Positions 1-5,546 of a stretch of 8,544 nt of DNA are shown here, piece after piece. Every line of letters starts with the position of its first letter. The first letter of the stretch is position 1. The DNA lies in contig JBFHRB010000146.1 in the NCBI GenBank assembly GCA_041591915.1, positions 1-8,544 of the forward strand. Direction: 5' to 3'. Under the pieces are notes generated by a model, which was not told where the DNA came from, searched no databases, and saw nothing but the letters and a program-made list of their open reading frames with translations. Source of the stretch: JBFHRB01 sp041591915 (GTDB lineage: Bacteria; Actinomycetota; Nitriliruptoria; Nitriliruptorales; Nitriliruptoraceae). Position numbers and translations under genes: made by a program.

Positions 1-26
1 ACGGGGCCGCCGCCGTAGACTGCCGG

Positions 27-42
27 ACGCTCTCCGGAGCGT
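27..42. other. Small hairpin upstream of the DUF3566 gene
   Basis: The arms ACGCTC (27-32) and GAGCGT (37-42) are perfectly complementary around a 4-base loop. It lies about 28 bases before the GTG start at 70. It could be the weak end of a terminator for the gene to the left (gyrA by synteny, not visible) or a leader structure. A TAGACT at 16-21 resembles an actinobacterial -10 box, but its -35 region would fall off the window, so no promoter is called. No T-tract follows the hairpin. Confidence 0.35.
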
Positions 43-69
43 GAGCACCTCCACAAGTCAGGAGCCGTT

Positions 70-777
70 GTGGCCCGTCGCCGCATGACCCTCAAGCGCA
101 TCGACCCGTGGTCGGTGCTGAAGTTCGGGTTCGTCGCCAACGTGGCGCTGCTCGGCATCATCCTGCTCGGCCTGGCGATCATCTGGTGGTTCATCCGCCG
201 ACTCGAACTCATCGAGAAGGTCTGCGACATCGCGATCTCGGTGGGCTTCGTCGAGTGCGGTGTCAACGGGGGCAACCTCTTCCGGGCCGTGCTCCTCATC
301 GGCGTCCTCGGCGTGGTGATCATGACCGGCCTCGTCGTGTTCTTCGCCTTCCTCACCAACCTCATCAACGACCTCACCGGCGGCCTGAGCTTCTCGTTCG
401 AGGACGACACGCCCACGGGCACGGTCCGGACGACGGGCGGCGCCGCGACGCTGCAGCGCACCGAGGCCCAGCCGGCGGCCAAGGCACCGGCACCGCTCGG
501 GACGACCGGTGGCTCGGGGTCCGCCGGTTCCACGAGCAGTACGGCGGCCACGGGGCAGCGGGTCGGCTCCTCGTCTGACGGCGCAACCGGGGGTGGTGGG
601 TCCGTGGCTGCACCCCGTCCGCTCGGGACCAGTGGTGGCTCGTCGTCGCCCGCCACACCGCCGGCCTCCACGCCGGGTGGCTACACCCCCCCGAGCAGCC
701 CAACGCGACCCGGCGGTGGGTCCTCGGGCGGTTCCTCCGACCTCTTCGGGGACCGGCCGGGCGGAGGCCGCGCCTGA
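70..777 (+). CDS. DUF3566 family membrane protein (gyrA-downstream)
   Basis: This is a 235-aa membrane protein of unknown biochemical role. The DUF3566 signature is at the N-terminus (LKRIDPWSVLKFGF, residues 8-21), followed by two hydrophobic helices at about 19-41 and 72-96, with a short loop carrying two Cys (C52, C63) between them. Residues from about 120 to 235 form a low-complexity, probably disordered tail rich in Gly, Ser, Thr and Pro, with an imperfect repeat (PLGTTGGS at 142-149 and PLGTSGGS at 184-191). The GTG start at 70 is chosen because AGGAG at 60-64 sits 5 bases upstream; the internal ATG at 85 is too far from it. In actinobacteria this family follows gyrA and precedes tRNA-Ile (M. 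tuberculosis Rv0007 is an example), as here. Most relatives have the disordered stretch before the membrane domain, so the order here is reversed. Family assignment is fairly sure; function is unknown. Confidence 0.85.
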   Translation: MARRRMTLKRIDPWSVLKFGFVANVALLGIILLGLAIIWWFIRRLELIEKVCDIAISVGFVECGVNGGNLFRAVLLIGVLGVVIMTGLVVFFAFLTNLINDLTGGLSFSFEDDTPTGTVRTTGGAATLQRTEAQPAAKAPAPLGTTGGSGSAGSTSSTAATGQRVGSSSDGATGGGGSVAAPRPLGTSGGSSSPATPPASTPGGYTPPSSPTRPGGGSSGGSSDLFGDRPGGGRA

Positions 778-788
778 CCCTCCCGGGG

Positions 789-818
789 TTCGCGCGGTAC
801 GGGGCACCTCGGTACAGT
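789..818 (+). promoter_or_regulatory. Possible promoter for tRNA-Ile
   Basis: TACAGT at 813-818 fits the actinobacterial -10 pattern TAnnnT and lies about 28 bases before the mature tRNA 5' end. The matching -35 position is TTCGCG at 789-794, with an 18-base gap, which is a poor match to TTGACA. The location between the DUF3566 stop and the tRNA makes a promoter sensible. Read-through from the upstream gene is the alternative. Confidence 0.3.
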
Positions 819-845
819 GCGCCCGCCCTCCGGGGCGATCTCCAC

Positions 846-922
<77 letters not shown>

Positions 923-934
923 CCACGAGATCCC

Positions 935-966
935 TCGAACGCCCTCGCACGCGCGGGGGCGTTCGA
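935..966 (+). terminator. Hairpin terminator after tRNA-Ile
   Basis: A perfect 10-bp stem, TCGAACGCCC (935-944) with GGGCGTTCGA (957-966), closes a 12-base loop 12 bases after the tRNA CCA end. No T-run follows, which is common for terminators in high-GC actinobacteria. It separates the tRNA from the small gene at 1067. Confidence 0.75.
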
Positions 967-1066
967 CGTTGGGGAGCGACACCAGACCATGCGAGGATCC
1001 ACGACTCCTGCCCTTGGAGGCCATGTGTAGGCTCGTGCCCCGAATGCTCGTGTCGAGGAGGGCGAC

Positions 1067-1231
1067 GTGACGGATCACGACGAGGCGGCTGAGGCCGTCG
1101 AGAAGAAGCGGGGCAAGGGCAAGCTCCTGGTGCTGCTGCTGGCCGCTGCTGGCGCAGCGGGCTTCATGCTCAAGAAGAAGCGCGACCAGGAGCTCGACGA
1201 GGCGCTCTGGGAGGAGCCCCGGGCCCTCTGA
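1067..1231 (+). CDS. DLW-39 family-like small membrane protein
   Basis: This 54-aa ORF starts at GTG 1067, with a strong GAGGAGG at 1055-1061 five bases upstream. Residues 1-19 are charged (acidic, then Lys/Arg-rich). Residues 20-35 are a short hydrophobic helix (KLLVLLLAAAGAAGFMLK). The end is charged and contains ELDEALWEE (43-51). The layout of a short hydrophobic helix, a basic stretch and a D/E-x-L-W motif near the C-terminus resembles the actinobacterial DLW-39 family, small proteins encoded near the tRNA-Ile/Ala genes downstream of gyrA. Position and order agree. The charged N-terminal stretch of about 19 residues makes it longer than the roughly 40-aa form I recall for the family. A TAGGCT at 1028-1033 could be a -10 box but has no convincing -35. 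Function is unknown; a single-pass membrane peptide is inferred. Confidence 0.65.
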   Translation: MTDHDEAAEAVEKKRGKGKLLVLLLAAAGAAGFMLKKKRDQELDEALWEEPRAL

Positions 1232-1268
1232 CGTTGCGGTTCCCGCCGGCTGACCGAGGTGGAGGACG

Positions 1269-2240
1269 ATGCGGGCCGTCGTGACCGGAGCGGCGGGCTT
1301 CATCGGATCGGCGGTGTCTGCGGCCCTGAGCGCTCGTGGCTGGGACGTCGACGGCGTCGACCTGGCCGAAGGCACGCTTGCGGCCGGCGGCGCCATCGTC
1401 GCCGGAGACATCTCCCGGCGTGGCGGCTGGGAGGCGACGTTCGACGGGGCCGACCTGGTCGTCCACACCGCGGCCATCGTCAGTGAGTCCGGTGACCGCG
1501 CGCGCTTCGTCCAGGTGAACGTGGAGGGCACCCGCAACGTCTGCGATGCAGCGGTCGCCGGCGGCGTTGCCCGGGTCGTGCACGTGTCGTCCATCGTGGT
1601 CTACGGGCCGAGCTTTGCCGATGGGGTGGACGAGACGGGGCCCGTGCAGCCCTCCGGGAGCCCGTACACCGACACCAAGATCGCCGCCGAGCACGCAGCC
1701 CTGGCCGTGGCGCACGAGCGCGACCTGGCACTCACGATCGTGCGGCCGGGCGACGTCTACGGGCCGCGGTCGGTGCCGTGGACGATCCGGCCCATCGAGA
1801 TGCTGCGCCGCCGCCAGTTCGTCCTGATCGACGGCGGTCGCGGGATCCTGACACCGACCTACGTCGACGACCTCGTCGCCGGTATCACCGCTGCTGCCGG
1901 CAGCGACGCGGCGGCGGGGCGGACCTACAACATCACGGGCGGCGTCGGTGTGCCCGCTCACGACTTCTTCGGCTTCTACGCCCAGGCGATGGGACGGTCG
2001 CTGCCGAGCGTTCCGTCGCCCGTCGCGCGCGGCCTCGCCAGTGCGGCCGTCGCCGTCGCCGGGCTCGTCGGTCGCGACGCTCCCTTCGCCCCCGAGGCGC
2101 TCGAGTACGTGAGCCATCCCGGCACCTACTCGATCGAGCGGGCGCGGAGCGAGCTCGGCTGGGAGCCGGCCGTCGACCTCGTCGACGGGATGGAGCGGAC
2201 GATCGCGTGGGCTCGATCGCAGGGATTGCTGCCGAGCTGA
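1269..2240 (+). CDS. NAD-dependent epimerase/dehydratase-family (extended SDR) oxidoreductase
   Basis: This 323-aa extended short-chain dehydrogenase/reductase probably acts in the cytoplasm. The dinucleotide-binding loop TGAAGFIG is at residues 6-13. D31 at the end of the second strand suggests NAD rather than NADP. HTAA is at 66-69. The catalytic set is S107/S108 (HVSS), Y133 and K137 (YTDTK). RPGDVYGP (about 159-166) and the C-terminal 'LGWEPAVDLVDGMERTIAWA' are typical of the nucleotide-sugar epimerase / 3-beta-HSD-like branch. The substrate cannot be told from sequence: sugar nucleotide, sterol-like alcohol and flavonol-type substrates all occur in this branch. The ATG at 1269 has GAGGTGGAGG ending 3 bases before it. 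It starts 37 bases after the small gene at 1067-1231, so the two may share a transcript. A hairpin follows the stop codon. Confidence 0.88.
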   Translation: MRAVVTGAAGFIGSAVSAALSARGWDVDGVDLAEGTLAAGGAIVAGDISRRGGWEATFDGADLVVHTAAIVSESGDRARFVQVNVEGTRNVCDAAVAGGVARVVHVSSIVVYGPSFADGVDETGPVQPSGSPYTDTKIAAEHAALAVAHERDLALTIVRPGDVYGPRSVPWTIRPIEMLRRRQFVLIDGGRGILTPTYVDDLVAGITAAAGSDAAAGRTYNITGGVGVPAHDFFGFYAQAMGRSLPSVPSPVARGLASAAVAVAGLVGRDAPFAPEALEYVSHPGTYSIERARSELGWEPAVDLVDGMERTIAWARSQGLLPS

Positions 2241-2262
2241 TCCTGGCGGCCAGCAACGACCG

Positions 2263-2286
2263 AGCCCCGGCCCGAGGGCCGGGGCT
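2263..2286. terminator. Bidirectional terminator between convergent genes
   Basis: AGCCCCGGCCC (2263-2273) and GGGCCGGGGCT (2276-2286) are perfect 11-base inverted arms, in practice a 10-bp stem with a CGAG-type tetraloop. It lies between the stop of the extended SDR on the plus strand (2240) and the stop of the 51-aa gene on the minus strand (2306), so it can end both transcripts. No T-tract is present. Confidence 0.75.
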
Positions 2287-2305
2287 GCACGGGCATTCGG
2301 GCCGA

Positions 2306-2461
2306 TCAGCCCAGCCGGTGACGAGCGATCTGGGCTGCGGCGGCGTGGAGCTCCATCCGGCGGGTCGCCACGTCGAGTCGGGGACCGAACGCGTCGCGGG
2401 GGAGCTCGTCACGGCGGCGGCGCAGGTGCACCAGCTCGTCGAAGATGTCGTCGATGGTCAT
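2306..2461 (-). CDS. Hypothetical 51-aa helical protein
   Basis: I do not recognise this protein. It is 51 aa, lacks Cys and Trp, and is rich in Arg, Leu, Asp/Glu and Ala. Residues 3-19 (IDDIFDELVHLRRRRDE) and 27-48 read as two amphipathic helices joined by a turn at P21-G26, so a helical hairpin is likely; no membrane segment or signal is visible. The ATG at 2461 is chosen over the in-frame ATG at 2596 because GAGGTG lies 7 bases upstream of it, and the extension would be low-complexity and would run through the G-rich tract and into the palindrome. Codon third positions are G/C-rich as in the neighbours. It ends facing the extended SDR gene, with a shared hairpin between them. Its upstream region is the 352-bp gene-free stretch with DnaA-box-like sites. 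Confidence 0.6.
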   Translation of the reverse strand: MTIDDIFDELVHLRRRRDELPRDAFGPRLDVATRRMELHAAAAQIARHRLG

Positions 2462-2472
2462 GACAGCACCTC

Positions 2473-2498
2473 GGGTGAGGGGGAGGGCAGGGGAGGGG
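2473..2498 (+). other. Potential G-quadruplex motif
   Basis: Five G-runs (2473-2475, 2479-2483, 2485-2487, 2490-2493, 2495-2498) are separated by gaps of 1 to 3 bases, which fits the G3+N1-7 rule with one run to spare. It lies on the plus strand 12 bases upstream of the minus-strand 51-aa gene start, so in that gene's mRNA leader the tract is C-rich and the quadruplex would form on the non-template DNA of plus-strand transcription or on exposed single-stranded DNA. Seen directly; folding is inferred. Confidence 0.6.
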
Positions 2499-2586
2499 TG
2501 TGCGGACGTGCCGCGGCCCAGGAGGATGACAGGCGCCGCCCGCCACGTCGGTGCGGCGAGTCGTCCTTCCGGCCACCTCCACATGG

Positions 2587-2606
2587 CGGTCCACACGTGT
2601 GGACCG
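2587..2606. repeat. Perfect 20-bp palindrome with two opposed DnaA-box-like ends
   Basis: The half-site CGGTCCACAC is followed immediately by its exact reverse complement GTGTGGACCG, with no mismatch over 20 bases; the symmetry breaks at 2586/2607. Each half contains GTCCACA, the conserved part of the actinobacterial DnaA box TTGTCCACA. It could be two back-to-back DnaA sites or the operator of a dimeric regulator. It is the left edge of the wider cluster. Confidence 0.8.
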
Positions 2607-2745
2607 GGTCGCCGCTGGATCCGGGGTTGTCCACGTCCGAGCCTGTGGAACCCGTGGCGAACAGGCGTTCGTCCACAGGGTTACTCACACCTGTGTAATC
2701 ACACGCGTCAGATCGTCCACATCATCCACAGGGCCATGTGGACAG
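2587..2745. other. Cluster of DnaA-box-like sites (origin-like or titration region)
   Basis: Nonamers close to TTGTCCACA/TTATCCACA occur on both strands: CGGTCCACA 2587-2595 (+) and 2598-2606 (-), TTGTCCACG 2627-2635 (+), GGTTCCACA 2644-2652 (-), TCGTCCACA 2669-2677 (+), TCGTCCACA 2713-2721 (+), TCATCCACA 2722-2730 (+) directly abutting the last, and CTGTCCACA 2737-2745 (-). Including a flanking site at 2578-2583, the TCCACA hexamer occurs eight times on the two strands between 2578 and 2742, where chance would give far fewer than one. Interlocking inverted repeats connect them (CCTGTGGA 2642-2649 with TCCACAGG 2672-2679). The stretch 2681-2730 is only 24/50 G+C, far below the flanks. DnaA is the known binder of such sites; that it binds here is inferred. 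The usual actinobacterial origin lies between dnaA and dnaN, which is not in this window. Confidence 0.65.
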
Positions 2746-2765
2746 ACCGGTCCCGCAGACGCCGA

Positions 2766-2790
2766 AGGGCGGCCCTCGTCGGGCCGCCCT
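2766..2790 (-). terminator. Terminator of the YbaK-like gene
   Basis: AGGGCGGCCC (2766-2775) and GGGCCGCCCT (2781-2790) form a perfect 10-bp stem with a 5-base loop. It begins 24 bases past the stop of the minus-strand gene ending at 2814. It also insulates the DnaA-box cluster from transcription out of that gene. No U-tract is present. Confidence 0.75.
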
Positions 2791-2813
2791 CCGGGTAGGT
2801 CTCGCTGCAGTCG

Positions 2814-3269
2814 TCAGCCGCAGATGGGCGCCACGCGCATCTGCGAGTCGCCGAAGAGGTCACGGGGCGAGCACTTCACGGACTCGTCCTTGCGTCCCGC
2901 GGCGATCACGATCTCCTCCATCTCGAGGACCTCGGGGTCCACGATCAGCGGGGTCCGGGCGAAGGCCCCGAGCGGCGGCACCGCTCCGAGCTCGAACTCC
3001 GGGTAGTCCCGCTCGATCTCCTCTTCGGTCGCGAGCTTCACGTGGCGTGAGTTGATCGCGGCCTTGACCAGGTCGAGGTCGACGTGGCGGTCGCCGGGCA
3101 CCACGGCGAAGGCGTGACCGGTGCGGAGGTCGAGCACGACGGTCTTTATGCACTGATGCGCGTCGAGGCCCAACACGTGGGCCTCTTGCATCGTCGTCTC
3201 GGTTGGCTCATGGGGGAGCACCTCGAACTCGATCCCCTTCTCCTCGAGGTGCTCCGTCACGTTGCTCAT
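2814..3269 (-). CDS. YbaK/EbsC-family aminoacyl-tRNA deacylase
   Basis: This 151-aa cytoplasmic protein has the size of a stand-alone YbaK/ProX editing domain. Such enzymes hydrolyse mischarged aminoacyl-tRNA (for example Cys- or Ala-tRNA-Pro) in trans. Visible family marks are the N-terminal 'EEKGIEFEVLPH' (9-20), the conserved lysine in CIKTVVL (K42, equivalent to the Lys essential in H. influenzae YbaK), AVVPGDRHVDL (55-65) and the GAVPPLG loop (95-101) followed by LIVDPEVLE. Which mischarged tRNA it clears cannot be told. The ATG at 3269 has GGGAGGT at 3278-3284, 8 bases upstream. It stands alone on the minus strand, with hairpins on both sides separating it from the reductase gene upstream and the DnaA-box region downstream. 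Confidence 0.88.
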   Translation of the reverse strand: MSNVTEHLEEKGIEFEVLPHEPTETTMQEAHVLGLDAHQCIKTVVLDLRTGHAFAVVPGDRHVDLDLVKAAINSRHVKLATEEEIERDYPEFELGAVPPLGAFARTPLIVDPEVLEMEEIVIAAGRKDESVKCSPRDLFGDSQMRVAPICG

Positions 3270-3420
3270 CGTCGCCTACCTCCCGTGCAGCCCCGGGTTG
3301 CCTCCCCAGGCACGCGAGCCCTTCGCGCACCACGAAGGATGTGAGGTGCGTGTCAGGTTGTCCACCCGTTGCGCGGGGGACAGGGGTGCCGTTCCACGCA
3401 GCGCACCACGCAGGGCCCAA

Positions 3421-3462
3421 GGTCCCGAACGACAGGGACCGATCGACGCCAGCGGTGGCGTC
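3421..3462 (-). terminator. Paired hairpins ending the acyl-CoA reductase transcript
   Basis: Two stems lie just past the stop at 3469 on the minus strand: GACGCCA (3445-3451) with TGGCGTC (3456-3462) around GCGG, and GGTCCC (3421-3426) with GGGACC (3435-3440) around 8 bases. Both are perfect. Neither is followed by a U-run. The rest of 3270-3468 is non-coding and should hold the YbaK-gene promoter; I see a weak CCTTCG/CGAAGG hairpin (3320-3338) and one isolated TTGTCCACC (3358-3366), but no clear -10/-35 pair. Confidence 0.6.
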
Positions 3463-3468
3463 ACCGGG

Positions 3469-5463
3469 TCACCAGTGCACGCCCTTCAGCACGTAGGCGA
3501 AGGCCATGCCCTCGCTCGACGCCTTCTCCGACTTGCGGGTCTTCTCGCCCTTGGCTGCCGAGGAGTCGGGGAAGATGCGGTACGCCTGGTGCAGCACCTG
3601 GTCGACGATCTTCGGGGAGATCGCGTAGAGGACCTGGCCGAAGTTCCCGAGCCCGGTCGCGAGCTTCTTCGGGCGGTCGATCATCGCGTTGCACACCCAT
3701 GCGGCCGCGGCCTCGGGCTCCATCGCCGGGAAGTAGTCGTACATCTTCGTCGGGGCGATCATCTTCGTCCGCACGAGCGGCATGTAGACCGTCGTGACGT
3801 GGATGTCGTGGTCGATCAGCTCTGAGGCGATGCATCGCGAGAACGCATCGAGGGCCGCCTTCGAGGCGACGTAGGCCGAGAACCGTGGCGTGTTCGTCTG
3901 GACGCCGATGGAGCTGATGTTCATCACGTGGCCGCGGCGCCGTTCCATCATCGACGGCAGCAACCCCATGATGAGCCGGATCGTGCCGAAGTAGTTGAGC
4001 TGCATCGTCCGCTCGAAGTCGTGGAAGCGGTCGAAGCTGAGGCGGACCGACCGTCGGATGGAGCGGCCGGCGTTGTTGACCAGGACGTCGACGCCTCCGT
4101 ACGCATCGACCACCTCGCCGACGAGCCGGTCGATGTCCTCGAGGTCGTTGAGGTCGCACGGGTGGACCGACGCGGTCCCGCCGGCTGCCGTGATCTCGTC
4201 CTGGACGGCCTCGAGCTTCTCTCGGGTTCGCGACACGAGCAGGACGTGGGCACCGGCGACGGCGGCTTGGATCGCGATCTCCTTGCCGATGCCGTCGGAG
4301 GCACCGGTGACGAGCACGACGCGGTCGCCGATCGCTCCACGGAGGGAGCGGTCGCGGTAGAGATCCGGGTCGAGGTTGCGCTCCCAGTAGTCCCAGATCC
4401 GCCATGCATAGTCCGCGAGCCGGGGCACCTCGATGCCCGAACCGGCCAACGCCGCCTGCGCCCTGGTGGTGTCGTACTTCGTCGGCCAGTTCATGTAGCC
4501 GAGGATGTCGTCGGGGATCCCGAGGTCACCGAGCACCGCCTTGCGGGCGTTGGCCACGGGTGGCAACGAGCCGAGGACGTTCTTCGCGCCCTTGGGGATG
4601 AGGTCGAAGGCGCCGGGGTCGATGCGCATCTGGAACTTGGGGGCATGCGCGGCGTCGGCGAACACGTTCATGATCTCGCCGAAGCGCAGCGGCGACGGAT
4701 CGACGAGGTGGTACGCGTGGCCGTCCCACTCCTTGCCCTCGAGGTGCGCGATGTGGTCGAGCGACCTCGCGACGAAGTCGACGGGGACCAGGTTGAGCCG
4801 ACGGCCCTCGAGGCCGACCAGCGGGAACCACTGCGGGAGCATCCCGCGGAGCCGCTGGAGGAGCTTGAACGAGTAGTAGATGCCGTCGACCTTGTCGATC
4901 TCGCCCGTCTCGGAGTGGCCGACGACGATCGAGGGTCGGTAGACCCGCCACGGGACCTTGCACTCCGTCCGCACCACGCCCTCGGACTCGTGCTTGGTCG
5001 CGAAGTAGGGGTGGTCGAGGCCGGTGGCCTCGCTGAACATGTCCTCGGTGAACGTCCCGCGGTAGGTGCCGGCTGCGGCGATCGAGCTGACGTGGTGCAG
5101 GCGGCCGGCCCGGATGGCGTTGCAGAACTGCACGACGTGACGCGTGCCGTCGACGTTGGCCGCGCGCTGCTCCTCCTCGCTCGCGGTCATGTCGTAGATG
5201 GCGGCGAGGTGGAAGACGTGGTCCACGTTGCCCTTGAGCGCGTCGAGGTCGGCCTTCTTCAGGCCGAGCCGCGGCTTGGTCAGGTCGCCGACGACCGGCT
5301 TGATGCGCCGTTTCGTGGTCCCCCACGCCCGGATCCGCTCGTCCAGGCGGTCGAGGGACTCCTCGCGGACGAGCACGTGGATCGGTCCGGTGCGGTTTGC
5401 CAGCAGCTCACGAACGAGGTGTCCGCCGATGAATCCGGTCGCGCCAGTCACGAGGATGGCCAT
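3469..5463 (-). CDS. Two-domain SDR: probable bifunctional fatty acyl-CoA reductase
   Basis: This 664-aa protein fuses two Rossmann reductases. Residues 1 to about 365 are an extended SDR of the fatty-acyl reductase type: TGATGFIGG (6-14), HLAAIYD (85-91), HVSS (124-127), and Y153/K157 in HPYFATK. Residues from about 375 are a classical SDR: TGASDGIG (386-393), R412 after the second strand (favouring NADPH), NNAG (463-466), N490, S517/S518, and Y531/K535 in YVASK. Both catalytic sets are intact. Length and domain order match the Marinobacter Maqu_2507-type reductase and mycobacterial AcrA1 (Rv3391), which reduce acyl-CoA (or acyl-ACP) to fatty aldehyde and, in the Marinobacter enzyme, on to fatty alcohol with NADPH. 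Fatty alcohol for wax esters or related lipids is therefore the likely product, but no wax synthase is in view. The last 30 residues are Lys/Ser-rich. The ATG at 5463 has a GGGGGGAG run just upstream. Aldehyde-only output or another multidomain SDR role remains possible. Confidence 0.82.
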   Translation of the reverse strand: MAILVTGATGFIGGHLVRELLANRTGPIHVLVREESLDRLDERIRAWGTTKRRIKPVVGDLTKPRLGLKKADLDALKGNVDHVFHLAAIYDMTASEEEQRAANVDGTRHVVQFCNAIRAGRLHHVSSIAAAGTYRGTFTEDMFSEATGLDHPYFATKHESEGVVRTECKVPWRVYRPSIVVGHSETGEIDKVDGIYYSFKLLQRLRGMLPQWFPLVGLEGRRLNLVPVDFVARSLDHIAHLEGKEWDGHAYHLVDPSPLRFGEIMNVFADAAHAPKFQMRIDPGAFDLIPKGAKNVLGSLPPVANARKAVLGDLGIPDDILGYMNWPTKYDTTRAQAALAGSGIEVPRLADYAWRIWDYWERNLDPDLYRDRSLRGAIGDRVVLVTGASDGIGKEIAIQAAVAGAHVLLVSRTREKLEAVQDEITAAGGTASVHPCDLNDLEDIDRLVGEVVDAYGGVDVLVNNAGRSIRRSVRLSFDRFHDFERTMQLNYFGTIRLIMGLLPSMMERRRGHVMNISSIGVQTNTPRFSAYVASKAALDAFSRCIASELIDHDIHVTTVYMPLVRTKMIAPTKMYDYFPAMEPEAAAAWVCNAMIDRPKKLATGLGNFGQVLYAISPKIVDQVLHQAYRIFPDSSAAKGEKTRKSEKASSEGMAFAYVLKGVHW

Positions 5464-5493
5464 GGTCTCCCCCCAAGGTCCGGTCTCCCAAGG
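5464..5493 (-). repeat. Short duplicated motif in the reductase leader
   Basis: Read on the minus strand, CCTTGGGAGACC (5493-5482) is followed after GGA by CCTTGGGGGGAGACC (5478-5464), which runs directly into the ATG at 5463. The two copies differ only by three extra Gs. The proximal copy supplies the ribosome binding site; the distal one duplicates it. The 83-base gap to the upstream SDR gene (5464-5546) shows nothing else clear beyond a weak CCGGTC/GACCGG pair (5480-5485, 5512-5517). Confidence 0.55.
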
Positions 5494-5546
5494 CTCGGGA
5501 CGCTAGTGCGGGACCGGGGTGGCGCGTCGCCTCGTTGGTCGGTGCT

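Noticed and set aside
1044..1070. Eight-codon upstream frame (ATG 1044 to TGA 1068-1070) overlapping the GTG start of the small gene
   Set aside because: No ribosome binding site precedes it and its length is within chance; translational coupling cannot be argued from this alone.
2462..2596. N-terminal extension of the 51-aa protein to the ATG at 2596
   Set aside because: The extension would read through the G-rich tract and begin inside the palindrome; the internal ATG at 2461 has a well-placed GAGGTG.
2587..2745. Calling the region the chromosomal origin (oriC) outright
   Set aside because: dnaA and dnaN are not in the window, both flanking genes point towards the region, and no skew plot can be made from 8.5 kb; only an origin-like cluster is claimed.
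2587..2745. CRISPR-like array from the repeated GTCCACA units
   Set aside because: Units are only 7-9 bases, in both orientations and irregularly spaced from 0 to about 35 bases, with no uniform spacers or cas genes.
3320..3338. CCTTCG/CGAAGG hairpin as an attenuator for the YbaK-like gene
   Set aside because: Six base pairs in a GC-rich region, no leader peptide or alternative pairing seen.
5480..5517. CCGGTC/GACCGG pair as terminator of the SDR gene
   Set aside because: Only 6 bp with a 26-base loop and partly overlapping the leader duplication; too weak to separate the two minus-strand genes.
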